Part shown: positions 1 through 8,549 of the stretch, piece after piece
Position numbering within the stretch: the first letter of the stretch is position 1
Layout of the letters: each line of letters begins with the position of its first letter
Source: Streptomyces geranii
GTDB taxonomy: Bacteria > Actinomycetota > Actinomycetes > Streptomycetales > Streptomycetaceae
Assembly: GCF_002954775.1 (NCBI RefSeq)
Contig: NZ_PJME01000004.1
Span: 1-64,000 of the forward strand
Direction: 5' to 3'
DNA: 64,000 nt
The notes under the pieces: generated by a model
Databases searched by the model: none
What the model was told of the DNA's origin: nothing
Seen by the model: the letters and a program-made list of their open reading frames with translations, nothing else
Position numbers and translations under genes: made by a program

Positions 1-754
1 GGAAGGTGTGCCCGATGGGGTGGATCGGGGGGAGGTAGAGGACGTCGAAGCCCATCGCGGCGATGGCGGGCAGCCTGCGGACGGCTGTCCGGAACGTGCC
101 GTGAGGCTCCTCGGCAGTGCCCTCGGAACGGGGGAAGAACTCGTACCAGGCCCCGTACAACGCCCGCTCCCGCTCCACGACCAGCGGCAAGGTGTCGGAC
201 GCGGTGACCAGCTCCCGCAGCGGATACCGGCGCAGCACCTTCTCCACCGCCGGCGTCAGCGCGGGCCCGAGGCGGTTCGCCACCGGGAGCGAGTCGTCGC
301 CCAGGGCCCGCGCTGCGGCCAGTACGACAGCCCGGCCCGCCTTCCGTGGCACACCCTCGGCGGCACGCTCGTACAGGAGCGCGCCCTCCTCCAGCACCAG
401 ACCCGTGTCGATCCCGGCCGGGATCTTGATGCCCGCGTGGTGGCGCCAGGTGGTGATCGGGTCGCCCCACGCCTCGACCCGGTAGGTCCACCGGCCCGTC
501 GCGTCCGGGGTGACGTCCGCGCCCCAGCGGTCGGTGCCCGGGGCGAGTTCGCGCATCGGTGTCCAGGGGCCCGGGCGGCCCTCCGGGTCGCACAGCACGA
601 CGTTCGCGCCGACCGCATCATGGCCCTCACGGAAGACCGTCGCGGTGACCTGGAAGGTCTCTCCCGCGACGGCCTTCGCCGGGCGCCGGCCGGCCTCGAC
701 GGCCGGGCACACGTCCCGGATCGGGATGCGGCCGATGGCCGGGGTCGGGCTCAT
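1..754 (-). CDS. glgE: Alpha-1,4-glucan:maltose-1-phosphate maltosyltransferase, N-terminal part
   Basis: GlgE transfers maltose from maltose-1-phosphate onto alpha-1,4-glucan in the cytoplasm. About 251 residues are visible; the rest lies left of the window. The translation starts MSPTPAIGRIPIRDVCPAV, runs through the beta-sandwich N-terminal domain (VFREGHDAVGANVVL) and ends in the first GH13 motif, GFDVLYLPPIHPIGHTF. The ATG at 752-754 follows an AGGTGAG ribosome site. The partner genes treS, pep2 and glgB would be expected to the left. Family assignment is firm; which of the usual two Streptomyces copies this is cannot be told. Confidence 0.93.
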   Translation of the reverse strand, partial: MSPTPAIGRIPIRDVCPAVEAGRRPAKAVAGETFQVTATVFREGHDAVGANVVLCDPEGRPGPWTPMRELAPGTDRWGADVTPDATGRWTYRVEAWGDPITTWRHHAGIKIPAGIDTGLVLEEGALLYERAAEGVPRKAGRAVVLAAARALGDDSLPVANRLGPALTPAVEKVLRRYPLRELVTASDTLPLVVERERALYGAWYEFFPRSEGTAEEPHGTFRTAVRRLPAIAAMGFDVLYLPPIHPIGHTF

Positions 755-804
755 GGGTCTCACCTCTGCCGTGCTCGGGGTCGGGGCGGGAGTCGCGGGC
801 GGGG

Positions 805-1101
805 CTATCCCCCTGCGGTGCTGCGCTGGGCGACCGGGGGAACATGCCCGGCGAAACGGTCCGTGTGGGTCCAGCCGGCCTGTTCACGGAGGTAGGCGAC
901 CAGGCTCGTACGGAGATAGCGCTCGGCGGCGTGCGCGGCCTCCCGCGCGCACCGCTTCCCCATCAGCACGCACAGGGTGTAGCCCGAGTCCTCGAAACTG
1001 TCGCGCGCCGAACGGTCGGACGGGGCCGCGAGCATGACACGTTCCCACGCCCGGTACTTGTTCAACTGCCGGGCGACCTCGGCTTTGGCGGGCAAGAGCA
1101 T
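805..1101 (-). CDS. DUF5133 domain protein
   Basis: A 98-residue actinobacterial protein starting MLLPAKAEVARQLNKYRAW. The run GYTLCVLMGKRCAREAAHAAERYL is typical of the DUF5133 family, which is common in Streptomyces next to stress genes. The frame is open up to 1200, but the upstream residues are low-complexity Ser/Arg and lack the family pattern, so I chose the ATG at 1099-1101. An AGGAAGG lies 11 bases upstream; a GTG three codons earlier is an alternative. There is no signal peptide or membrane segment. Function is unknown. Confidence 0.75.
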   Translation of the reverse strand: MLLPAKAEVARQLNKYRAWERVMLAAPSDRSARDSFEDSGYTLCVLMGKRCAREAAHAAERYLRTSLVAYLREQAGWTHTDRFAGHVPPVAQRSTAGG

Positions 1102-1365
1102 GGTGCTGGTCACCTTCCTGTGACTGCTTCTGCTTCTTCTGCTGCTTGTACTCGTACCTGTGCTTCTTCTTCCGGCTTGTGCGGTGAGAACTTCACTCAT
1201 GGTGCACGCGCGACGACCCAGCGTCTTGTTGGGTCTTCAACCACCACAGAGGTCGCTCGTGTTGCACGAATGGACTAGCGCTCCCACTCTGGAGCTGACT
1301 CAGAAGCGAACAGTGCTCACGCTTCGCGTTCGGCAGCGTGGGTCCGCCGTGAGGAGCCAACGACG

Positions 1366-1872
1366 ATGAAGACCGCATCGCCCTGCTACTACCACCTCGA
1401 CGTGGAGGTCTGTCCCGAACGGGTCGGCCAGGTCGAACGCATCCTGGCCGCCCACCTCCGCCTCTGGGACCTGGAGCACCTGGTGGGACCCGTCTGCCAT
1501 GGCACCGAGGTGCTGCTGCGTGCCATCGACGAGCACGCGACCGACAAGCGCGCGGTGATCGAGATGTGGTGGAACGGCCAGCACCTCATCACCGCCATCG
1601 CCGAGAACGACCGCGCCCTGCGCCCCGACCAGGAACTCCGCGGCTGTCTGGCGTGGATCGCCGCCCTGAGCGACGGCTGGGGCTGCTGTGCCACGGACAC
1701 CGGTGCCAAGGTCATCTGGTTCTCCCGCCGGGCCCGCTCCTGCGAGGGCGTCCCCCTGATCCGGACCGGGCCCTCGCCGACCTTGCGGGAGGTGCGCCAG
1801 GTGCCGCGAGCGGTCCCGTCCTTCGCCGGTACGGCGGACCGGGCACAGGACGCCTTCGTGAACGTGCAGTAG
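1366..1872 (+). CDS. Degenerate RsbW-like HATPase-fold regulatory protein
   Basis: A 168-residue protein preceded by GAGGAG nine bases before the ATG. The middle (residues 44-85: GTEVLLRAIDEHATDKRAVIEMWWNGQHLITAIAENDRAL) and the LSDGWGCCATDTGAKVIWFSRR stretch run parallel to the anti-sigma-factor kinase fold (compare ELVTNAI...DNG...LSxRWG...GKxVW). The Asn of the N-box and the DxG of the G1 box are absent, so ATP binding is doubtful. Similar proteins are widespread in Streptomyces as putative regulatory proteins. I infer a partner-binding, non-kinase role; a nearby SigB/SigF-type gene is consistent with that. Confidence 0.6.
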   Translation: MKTASPCYYHLDVEVCPERVGQVERILAAHLRLWDLEHLVGPVCHGTEVLLRAIDEHATDKRAVIEMWWNGQHLITAIAENDRALRPDQELRGCLAWIAALSDGWGCCATDTGAKVIWFSRRARSCEGVPLIRTGPSPTLREVRQVPRAVPSFAGTADRAQDAFVNVQ

Positions 1873-1908
1873 GAACGGTCGGACACCGGGTCCGGGCGGC
1901 CGGCGGGC

Positions 1909-2724
1909 TCAGCGCGTGACGCGTGACGTCACCGTGAACTGGGCGCCGTCCGGATCGCGCAGCACCGCCTCGAACGGCCCCGAACCGGTGTCGTACCGCA
2001 GGACGCTGCCGCCGTTGTTCTCCGCGGCCTTGACACAGGCACCCACGTCCTCGACCGCGAAGTGGACCTGCCAGTGCGGGCGGATCGTCGGGTCCGGCGC
2101 CGCCTCCAGCGCGCCCGAGCCGATCCGGGCCACGACGTCGCCCCGGCTGCGCAGGACGACCTCGTCACCCTCGTAGTCGACCTCGCAGCAGCCGGGGCGG
2201 CCCGAGGCCCACTCCAGGATCTCGCCGTAGAAGATGGCCGAGTCGAAGGCGTCGCGGGTGTGCAGCCGGACGAACGCGGGGGCGGCGCGGCGCCAGGCCT
2301 CCCAGCCGGCCGGCAGTTCGCCCTCCCAGATGCCGAAGGTCGCCCCGTCCCGGTCGGCCAGCAGGGCGGCACGGCCGGGCGGGAAGGAGATCGGGCCGAC
2401 CGCCGTCGTACCGCCGCGCTCGCGGGCCCGGCTCACCGCCTCGTCCGCGCTCGGCACCGCGAAGTACGGGATCCAGGCGACCGCGACCTGCCAGACGGAG
2501 GCCACCGCGGCGATCCCCGCGACCGGCGTGCCCTGCGCCAGTGCGACCCGGAAGCGGTCGCCCAGCCGGGCCGAACGCCACCGCCAGCCCAGTACGGCGC
2601 TGTAGAACGCCTCGGTGGCCCGCAGATCGCGGCTGGTCAGGCTCACCCAGCAGGGGGCGCCGAACTCGGAATGGGTCGAGACGGCGTCCGTCGCGCCGGT
2701 GGATGGTGTCGTGTCGTGGTTCAT
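1909..2724 (-). CDS. Two-domain VOC (glyoxalase-fold) protein
   Basis: A 271-residue protein with two tandem vicinal-oxygen-chelate modules. The first begins at GAPCWVSLTSRDLRATEAFYSAVLGW (about residues 22-140). The second begins at FVRLHTRDAFDSAIFYGEILEW and ends with VLRDPDGAQFTVTSRVTR. The frame is open to 2832, but the ATG at 2722-2724 (MNHDTTPSTG) gives the normal family length. Members include glyoxalases, dioxygenases and antibiotic-binding proteins; nothing here fixes a substrate. Confidence 0.85.
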   Translation of the reverse strand: MNHDTTPSTGATDAVSTHSEFGAPCWVSLTSRDLRATEAFYSAVLGWRWRSARLGDRFRVALAQGTPVAGIAAVASVWQVAVAWIPYFAVPSADEAVSRARERGGTTAVGPISFPPGRAALLADRDGATFGIWEGELPAGWEAWRRAAPAFVRLHTRDAFDSAIFYGEILEWASGRPGCCEVDYEGDEVVLRSRGDVVARIGSGALEAAPDPTIRPHWQVHFAVEDVGACVKAAENNGGSVLRYDTGSGPFEAVLRDPDGAQFTVTSRVTR

Positions 2725-2893
2725 CGCCCTCGCGTCCTGGTTCCGTACACCGGCGGGCACCGGCCGGACACCAGTCTCCGGCCGAATCCCGTCCCGGTGC
2801 CTGTCGAGTACCCCGATCGGGGCTGTTGGCACCCGGCGGGCTCAGTGGCGACGATGGAGGGGCCAGCCCGGACGCGACGAACAGGAGGTGGCC

Positions 2894-3253
2894 ATGCCGA
2901 CGGACGGCGGCTCGACGGACGAAAGTTCGAAGGGTGACGGTTCCAGGGACGACGATCAGATCTTCGCGCTGCGGGCCGAGGTCGATCAGCTCAAGCAGGC
3001 CGTCACCTCGCACGCCGTCGTCGACCAGGCGATCGGCATGATGGTCGCGCTCGGGCGGGTCACCCCGGACCAGGGGTGGGAGGTGCTGAAGGAGGTCTCC
3101 CAGCACACGAACGTCAAGCTGCGCGCTGTCGCGGAGATGATCCTGATCTGGGGACGCGACGGGGACATGCCGTCCGGCATCCGGGCCGCGCTGGAGGACG
3201 CCCTCGACCGCCACGGACCGACCCAGATTCCGGGTGGCGGCGCGAACACGTAG
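2894..3253 (+). CDS. ANTAR-domain RNA-binding regulator
   Basis: A 119-residue protein. A short acidic N-terminus leads into LRAEVDQLKQAVTSHAVVDQAIGMMVALGRVTPDQGWEVLKEVSQHTNVKLRAVAEMIL, the three-helix ANTAR domain that binds dual-hairpin RNA antiterminators. No GAF or receiver domain precedes it, so it is a stand-alone ANTAR protein. A strong AGGAGGT ribosome site precedes the ATG. It converges with the sigma-factor gene, with 25 bases between the stops. Confidence 0.9.
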   Translation: MPTDGGSTDESSKGDGSRDDDQIFALRAEVDQLKQAVTSHAVVDQAIGMMVALGRVTPDQGWEVLKEVSQHTNVKLRAVAEMILIWGRDGDMPSGIRAALEDALDRHGPTQIPGGGANT

Positions 3254-3278
3254 CGCCTTTCCCGGCCGGAAGGGTGTT

Positions 3279-4211
3279 TCAATCCCGCCCCTTCGGTGAC
3301 ACCGAGGAGCAGGGCACGCCGGTGAACCGCTCCCGGGAGGGTTCGGCAGTGAGCCCGCCCCGCAGTCGCCCGGCCGCTGATGAATTGTCCGGGCGACTGC
3401 GGTGCTCGTCGCCGGGCCCGGGGTCGAGTTCCTCGCGGATGCGCGCACAGCAGGTGCTGAGCAGCCGGGAGACGTGCATCTGCGAGATGCCGAGCTGCCC
3501 GGCGATCCGGCTCTGCGTCATCCCGCGGAAGAACCGCAGGTAGAGGATGGTCCGCTCGCGCTCGGGCAGCGCCCGCAGACAGGGGCTGACGGCCGCGCGG
3601 TCGACGATCAGGTCGAACCCGGGATCGGCCCCGCCGACGGTGTCCGCGAGCGCGTACCCGTCCGTGCGCGGCAGCTCCGCCTCCAGCGACAGCACGGCGA
3701 AGCACTCCAGGGCCTCCATGCCCGTACGGACCTCGCTCTCGGTCAGCTCCGTGTACGCGGCGATCTCGGCGACGGTCGGGGGCCGGCCAGGGACGGTCGC
3801 GGACAGCTCCTTCGACGCGTTGCGCACCCGGTTGCGCAGATCCTGCACGCGGCGTGGCACGTGCAGTGCCCACAGGTGGTCGCGGAAGTGCCGCTTGATC
3901 TCGCCGGTGACGGTCGGCACGGCGTACGCCTCGAAGGCGGCGCCGCGCGCGGGGTCGTAGTGGTCGACCGCCTTGACGAGGCCGACCGCCGCGACCTGGT
4001 ACAGGTCCTCCAGGGTCTCGCCGCGGCCCCGGAAGCGGACGGCGATCCGCTCCGACATGGGCAGCCAGGCCCGTACGAGGTCGTCGCGGAGGGCGTGCCG
4101 CTCGGGCCCCTCGGGCAGCCGGGCCAGGCGTTCGAACGCGGCGGCGGTGTCGGGGGCGTCGTCGTGGGGGTGGCGGTTCGTTCTCGGTGCAGTGCTCGTG
4201 GCGATGCGCAT
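3279..4211 (-). CDS. SigB/SigF-family RNA polymerase sigma factor
   Basis: A 310-residue sigma-70 group 3 factor. Region 2 is RFRGRGETLEDLYQVAAVGLVKAVDHYDPARGAAFEAYAVPTVTGEIKRHFRD. Region 3 carries the HVPRRVQDLRNRV stretch. Region 4 carries LPERERTILYLRFFRGMTQSRIAGQLGISQMHVSRLL. These are hallmarks of Streptomyces SigB/F/G-like stress and sporulation sigma factors. A GTG three codons upstream abuts the GGAGGAAGG ribosome site, whereas the ATG at 4209-4211 has an 8-base spacing, so the ATG is chosen. No anti-sigma gene is adjacent; the degenerate HATPase protein at 1366 is about 1.4 kb away. Confidence 0.93.
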   Translation of the reverse strand: MRIATSTAPRTNRHPHDDAPDTAAAFERLARLPEGPERHALRDDLVRAWLPMSERIAVRFRGRGETLEDLYQVAAVGLVKAVDHYDPARGAAFEAYAVPTVTGEIKRHFRDHLWALHVPRRVQDLRNRVRNASKELSATVPGRPPTVAEIAAYTELTESEVRTGMEALECFAVLSLEAELPRTDGYALADTVGGADPGFDLIVDRAAVSPCLRALPERERTILYLRFFRGMTQSRIAGQLGISQMHVSRLLSTCCARIREELDPGPGDEHRSRPDNSSAAGRLRGGLTAEPSRERFTGVPCSSVSPKGRD

Positions 4212-4279
4212 CGCGCGCACCTTCCTCCGTCGGCGCGGCTCTCAAGGACGTGCCTGCTGGCCGAAGCACTGCAAGGAAA

Positions 4280-4305
4280 ATTCCCGCCCCCGGCAGCGTG
4301 GAAAC
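4280..4305 (-). promoter_or_regulatory. Candidate SigB-type promoter of the sigma-factor gene
   Basis: On the minus strand GTTT (4305-4302) is followed after 16 bases by GGGAAT (4285-4280), close to the Streptomyces SigB-class consensus GNNT-N14-16-GGGTA. It lies about 70 bases upstream of the sigma-factor start, suggesting autoregulation or SigB-class control. Inferred from pattern only. Confidence 0.4.
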
Positions 4306-4451
4306 AAATCGACATGAATCGCTACTAAACGGGTCTGTCCGGTCGCCGCATGCATGCGCGGCGGCACGGAACATGCGGCATGCACGTTCTTGACCCGGCC
4401 TTTCCTTCCCCGTTCCCCGAATACCTCTGACACAGAGCTAATCTCGGCCCT

Positions 4452-4907
4452 GTGGAACCAGCGAACTTCGCCGACGAACTGGCCGACGCGCTTGTCGGAG
4501 TGCAGCGGCTGATCCGGCGCCGACTGCGCGGCGGGACGAGCGTGCCCCGGCTGCGGGGCGCCGAGGTCGAGCTGCTGCGCCTGGTCATGGACCGGCCCGG
4601 CATCGGGATCTCGGACGCGGCCAGGGAGCTGTACCTCGCGGGCAACTCCGTGTCGACGCTCGTCAACCAGCTGGTCAAGGACGGTTATCTGATCCGGGGC
4701 ACGGACCCGGCCGACCGGCGGGCCGCCCGCCTGCTGACCACCCCGGCGGCCGAGGCCCGCCTGAGGGACTGGCGGGAGCGACGCACCGCGCTCGTCCGAC
4801 GGCAGGTGGCGCGTCTCGACGACGCCGACCGGGACGCCCTGCGCGCCGCGCTCCCTGCCCTGCGGAAGCTGGCCCGGAACCTGCGCGAGGAGACGGAGGA
4901 GACGTGA
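4452..4907 (+). CDS. MarR-family transcriptional regulator
   Basis: A 151-residue winged-helix protein with a GTG start. The DNA-binding core is GISDAARELYLAGNSVSTLVNQLVKDGYLIRGTDPADRRAARLLLT-like, with the classic DPADRRA wing. It is translationally coupled to the next gene: its TGA (4905-4907) overlaps the GTG start at 4904. It is therefore the likely local repressor of the exporter it precedes. Confidence 0.9.
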   Translation: MEPANFADELADALVGVQRLIRRRLRGGTSVPRLRGAEVELLRLVMDRPGIGISDAARELYLAGNSVSTLVNQLVKDGYLIRGTDPADRRAARLLTTPAAEARLRDWRERRTALVRRQVARLDDADRDALRAALPALRKLARNLREETEET

Positions 4908-5818
4908 CGTACGACAGGCTCACCAAGGCCGACAGGCTCACCGAAGCCGGCGGGAGCGCCGAGGTCGGTGACATCGCCGAGAGCCGGGAAGCCGTCAGCT
5001 GTACCGGACTCGTGTACGCCTTCGGTGACACCAACGCCGTCGACGGACTCGACCTGAGCGTCCGCGAGGGCGAGGTGTTCGGCCTCCTCGGGCCCAACGG
5101 CGCGGGCAAGACCACCGCCATCCGCTGTGTCACCACACTCCTGCCGGTACCAGTCGGCATGGTCCGCGTCTTCGGGAACGACGCCGCCGGGGACCGGATG
5201 GCGGTGCGCCGGCTGCTCGGCTACGTACCGCAGCAGCTGTCCGCCGACTCCGGGCTGACCGGACGCGAGAACGTTGTCCTGTTCGCCCGGGTCTTCGACG
5301 TCCCGCGCCGCGAACGCGCCGAACGGGTCGGCCAGGCGCTCGCGGCGGTCGGGCTCAGCGACGCCGCCGACCGGCTCGCCGGGACGTACTCCGGTGGCAT
5401 GGTGCGCCGGCTCGAACTGGCCCAGGCGCTGGTCAGCGCGCCCCGGCTGCTCATCCTCGACGAACCCACCATCGGGCTCGACCCCATCGCCAGGACCGGC
5501 GTGTGGGAGCACATCGACGCCGTGCGCGCCGCCACCGGCATGACGGTCCTGGTCACCACGCACTACATGGACGAGGCCGACCAGTACTGCGACCGCGTCG
5601 CCCTGATGCACCACGGCCGCATCCGCGCCCTCGGCACCCCCGACGAACTCCGGGCGGGACTCGGCGAACGGCGCCGGGCCGAGGGCGCGTCCGACACCGC
5701 ACCGCCGCCCACGCTGGAGGACGTCTTCCGGGACATCGCCGGCAGCGGCCTCGACGAACGGTCAGGAGACTTCCGCGATGTCCGCAGCACCCGCCGCACC
5801 GCTTCCCGCGTCGGCTGA
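4904..5818 (+). CDS. ABC transporter ATP-binding protein (DrrA-like exporter)
   Basis: A 304-residue ATPase with Walker A GPNGAGKTT (about residue 65), a Q-loop PQQ, the signature YSGGMVRRLELA, and Walker B LLILDEPTIGLDP followed by the H-loop VTTHYMDEAD. The type matches daunorubicin-resistance DrrA or multidrug exporters. It overlaps the permease gene by 41 bases. The N-terminus holds imperfect DRLTKADRLTEAGG repeats, so an internal start is possible. Probably powers efflux of a hydrophobic compound. Confidence 0.93.
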   Translation: MTYDRLTKADRLTEAGGSAEVGDIAESREAVSCTGLVYAFGDTNAVDGLDLSVREGEVFGLLGPNGAGKTTAIRCVTTLLPVPVGMVRVFGNDAAGDRMAVRRLLGYVPQQLSADSGLTGRENVVLFARVFDVPRRERAERVGQALAAVGLSDAADRLAGTYSGGMVRRLELAQALVSAPRLLILDEPTIGLDPIARTGVWEHIDAVRAATGMTVLVTTHYMDEADQYCDRVALMHHGRIRALGTPDELRAGLGERRRAEGASDTAPPPTLEDVFRDIAGSGLDERSGDFRDVRSTRRTASRVG

Positions 5819-6629
5819 CCCCGCCGCCCGCAACCTCCTGCTCGTACCGCCCACGCCCCGAACGGGCTGGCGGCTGCTGCCCGCCAGGGTCGGCGCCATG
5901 TGCGCCGTCGAGCTGCAGAAACTCCGCCACGACCGCACCGAGCTGTACACCCGGGCCATCCAGCCCGCCCTCTGGCTGCTGATCTTCGGCGAGACCTTCA
6001 CCCGGATCAGGGCGATACCGACCGGCGGCATCCCCTACCTCGACTATCTGGCGCCCGGCATCATCGCCCAGTCCGCGATGTTCATCGCCATCTTCTACGG
6101 CATCATGATCATCTGGGAGCGGGACGCCGGCATCCTCACCAAGCTCCTCGTCACCCCCACCCCGCGCGCGGCCCTCGTCACCGGCAAGGCCTTCGCGGCC
6201 GGGGTGAAGGCGCTCATCCAGGCCGTCGTCGTGATCGTCATCGCGGCCCTGCTCGGCGTGGCCATGACCTGGAACCCGCTCAAGCTGCTCGGCGTCGCGG
6301 CGGCCGTCGTCCTCGGCTCCGCCTTCTTCTCCTGCCTGTCGATGACGATCGCCGGGATCGTCCTCACCCGCGACCGTCTGATGGGCATCGGCCAGGCCAT
6401 CACCATGCCGCTCTTCTTCGGCTCCAACGCCCTCTACCCGGTCAGCGTGATGCCCGGCTGGCTCCAGACGATCAGCCGGATCAACCCGCTCAGCTACCAG
6501 GTGAACGCCCTGCGCGGACTCCTCCTCGGTACGCCGTCCAACCTCCTCGTCGACTTCGGGGTGCTGCTCGTCGCAGCCGCCCTGAGCATCGTGGCGGCCT
6601 CCTCGCTCCTCGGTCGGCTGGCCCGCTGA
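5778..6629 (+). CDS. ABC-2 type transporter permease (DrrB-like)
   Basis: A 283-residue integral membrane protein with about six hydrophobic segments and the ABC-2 family run YLAPGIIAQSAMFIAIFYGIMIIWERDAGILTKLLVTPTPR. The C-terminal part contains MPLFFGSNALYPVSVMPGWLQTISRINPLSYQVNALRG, typical of DrrB-like permeases. It is the last gene of the marR-ATPase-permease operon. Confidence 0.92.
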   Translation: MSAAPAAPLPASADPAARNLLLVPPTPRTGWRLLPARVGAMCAVELQKLRHDRTELYTRAIQPALWLLIFGETFTRIRAIPTGGIPYLDYLAPGIIAQSAMFIAIFYGIMIIWERDAGILTKLLVTPTPRAALVTGKAFAAGVKALIQAVVVIVIAALLGVAMTWNPLKLLGVAAAVVLGSAFFSCLSMTIAGIVLTRDRLMGIGQAITMPLFFGSNALYPVSVMPGWLQTISRINPLSYQVNALRGLLLGTPSNLLVDFGVLLVAAALSIVAASSLLGRLAR

Positions 6630-6720
6630 ACACCGGTCACGACCTTGCACCGGAACGTGATGTGCGGCACGCGGCCACCGTGTGTGGGACGGCTCTTCGG
6701 CGGATTTCCGCTGCACACCG

Positions 6721-6737
6721 CTTGATCAGTGATCAAG
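6721..6737. promoter_or_regulatory. Perfect 17-bp palindrome upstream of the 6832 gene
   Basis: CTTGATCA-G-TGATCAAG is an exact dyad between the exporter operon and the next gene. It sits about 37 bases upstream of the candidate promoter at 6774-6803, a plausible operator position. The cognate regulator is not identifiable here. Confidence 0.5.
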
Positions 6738-6773
6738 GGGGCGAATTCGCTGGCCACAGCGCATTCCGCTCAT

Positions 6774-6803
6774 TTGACTGTGCGCCGGGCACAAGGATAG
6801 GAA
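6774..6803 (+). promoter_or_regulatory. Candidate housekeeping promoter
   Basis: TTGACT (6774-6779) and TAGGAA (6798-6803) are separated by 18 bases, matching an HrdB-type -35/-10 pair. The start codon of the hypothetical gene follows 28 bases downstream, after CGAGAGGTGG as ribosome site. Confidence 0.5.
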
Positions 6804-6831
6804 GCAGCCATCCGAGGTCGAGAGGTGGACT

Positions 6832-7389
6832 GTGCGCGAGCCGAACGTGGTCGGGGACTGGCATGAGTACGACGAGCATGCCGGCCTGCGTGTCCGCGTC
6901 CACCGTCTGCTGGCGGCCGAACCGCCGCGCGGACGCGACGACGCAGCCGACGGCCTGACCTATTTCAGCCTCCGGGTCACCGTCGAGAACCGTGGCGACC
7001 GGCACTACGGCGTCCACCTGGAGGACGGCCAGATCGACGTCCGGGTCGGCCCCGACGGCGAGGGCGCCTTCATCGACTGGCGGAACTCGCAGTTCATCGA
7101 GGGCTTCGACGTCCACCCGCTGCGCCGCGCCACGGCCGTCCTGTACGCCGCCGGCCCCGAAGCCGCCCTGACGCAGGTGGACGTACAGATCCAGCTGCGG
7201 GTCGAGGAGGAGTGGACCGCCCGGCACCTGTGGGCGGGCGGGATCGGCCTCCCCGAGGACTTCACCGGCACCGGCGCCCACCATGGCACCGCCCGGGACG
7301 GCGTGGCCGTACAGGCCAGCGACTTCCTGAAGGCCCAGCGGGAACTCAGGGAGCAGCGGGACCAGAAGGGCCAGACGGAACCCACCTGA
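6832..7389 (+). CDS. Hypothetical protein
   Basis: A 185-residue protein with a GTG start. It has no signal peptide or membrane segments. The core (about residues 40-130: YFSLRVTVENRGDRHYGVHLEDGQIDVRV...IDWRNSQFIEGFDVHPLRRATAVLYAAG) reads as an all-beta immunoglobulin-like domain similar to ligand-binding sandwich folds. The C-terminus is a charged helix ending KAQRELREQRDQKGQTEPT. I do not recognise a named family. Actinomycete codon use is normal and it is the only gene behind its promoter and palindrome. Confidence 0.6.
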   Translation: MREPNVVGDWHEYDEHAGLRVRVHRLLAAEPPRGRDDAADGLTYFSLRVTVENRGDRHYGVHLEDGQIDVRVGPDGEGAFIDWRNSQFIEGFDVHPLRRATAVLYAAGPEAALTQVDVQIQLRVEEEWTARHLWAGGIGLPEDFTGTGAHHGTARDGVAVQASDFLKAQRELREQRDQKGQTEPT

Positions 7390-7424
7390 GCGGCCCGCCG
7401 CTCGCCCCCGGCTCTCAGTGCCTC

Positions 7425-8360
7425 TCAGTGCGCGATGTCGTCGATCAGCTCGCGCGCGCCCTGCCGCAGCAGCGCCACCGCCACCGACGTGCCGAGCGTG
7501 GCCGGGTCGAGACGGCCCGCCCATTCGTGGGCGTTCAGCTGGACCTTGCCGTCCGGGGTGAACACACAGGCGCGCAGCGAGAGTTCGCCGCTGCGGGACA
7601 CGCGCGCGTACCCGGCGATCGGGCTGTTGCAGTGGCCCTGGAGGACGTGCAGGAACATTCGTTCGGCCGTCGCCTCGCGCCAGGTGTCCGGGTCGCCGAG
7701 GCCGCTGACCGCGTCGATCACCTCGGTGTCGCCCTCGCGGCACTGGAGGGCGAGGATGCCCGCGCCGATCGGCGGCATCATCGTCTCGGGGGAGAGGACC
7801 TCGCTGGCCACGTCCATCCGGCCGATGCGCTCCAGCCCGGCCACGGCGAGCAGCAGGGCGTCCGCCTCGCCGGCCGCGAGCTTCTCCAGCCGCCGGTTGG
7901 CGTTGCCGCGGAACGGCACGCACTCCAGGTGCGGGTGGGAGGCGGCCAGCTGGGCGATGCGGCGCACCGAGGACGTACCGATCCGGGTGCCGTCAGGCAG
8001 CTCGTCCAGGGTCAGGCCGCCCGGGTGGATCAGGGCGTCGCGGATGTCGTCCCGCTTGAGGAACGCGGCGAACATCGTGCCCTTGGGCAGCGGCCGGTCG
8101 GCGGGCACGTCCTTGACGCAGTGCACCGCGAGATCGGCCTCACCGGCGAGCAGCGCGGCGTCGACCTCCTTGGTGAACGCCCCCTTGCCCTCGACCTGGG
8201 ACAGATCGCCCATCCACTTGTCGCCGGTCGTCTTCACGGGGACGACCTCGGTGCGCGTGTGCGGATGGACGACGGCCAGTTCGGCACGTACCCGCTCCAC
8301 CTGGGCCAGGGCCATGGGCGAGTCGCGGGAGACGATACGGATCAGTTCAGGGACGGACAT
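7425..8360 (-). CDS. hemC: Hydroxymethylbilane synthase (porphobilinogen deaminase)
   Basis: HemC condenses four porphobilinogens into hydroxymethylbilane. This 311-residue protein has the full-length fold: [13 protein letters not shown] at the N-terminus, HCVKDVP (catalytic Asp84), [10 protein letters not shown], and [13 protein letters not shown] with Cys244 as the dipyrromethane cofactor attachment site. The open frame extends far upstream, but only from the ATG at 8358-8360 does homology begin. No other hem gene is adjacent, unlike the usual hemA-hemC-hemD operon, so this may be a second copy. It looks intact and functional. Confidence 0.93.
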   Translation of the reverse strand: MSVPELIRIVSRDSPMALAQVERVRAELAVVHPHTRTEVVPVKTTGDKWMGDLSQVEGKGAFTKEVDAALLAGEADLAVHCVKDVPADRPLPKGTMFAAFLKRDDIRDALIHPGGLTLDELPDGTRIGTSSVRRIAQLAASHPHLECVPFRGNANRRLEKLAAGEADALLLAVAGLERIGRMDVASEVLSPETMMPPIGAGILALQCREGDTEVIDAVSGLGDPDTWREATAERMFLHVLQGHCNSPIAGYARVSRSGELSLRACVFTPDGKVQLNAHEWAGRLDPATLGTSVAVALLRQGARELIDDIAH

Positions 8361-8549
8361 GCCGACACGATAGACCCTCAGAAGCCCCCTCCCGCTCCGA
8401 ATCCGTCGCTTCGCCGCGGGAGTCCGCACCCGGCCCGGCAGCCACCAGCCGCCCCGCAAGGGCCTTCGCGAGGACCGGGCTCCCCGAGCGAACGGTTTCC
8501 GTCGAGTTTGGACCGGTGTCTCCGACCGCCGGGTCGGCGGGGCGGCCGG

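Noticed and set aside
1121..1200. Pyrimidine-rich CTTCTT tract as a coding extension of the DUF5133 gene
   Set aside because: It translates to low-complexity Ser/Arg and lies before the family start; more likely leader or promoter sequence.
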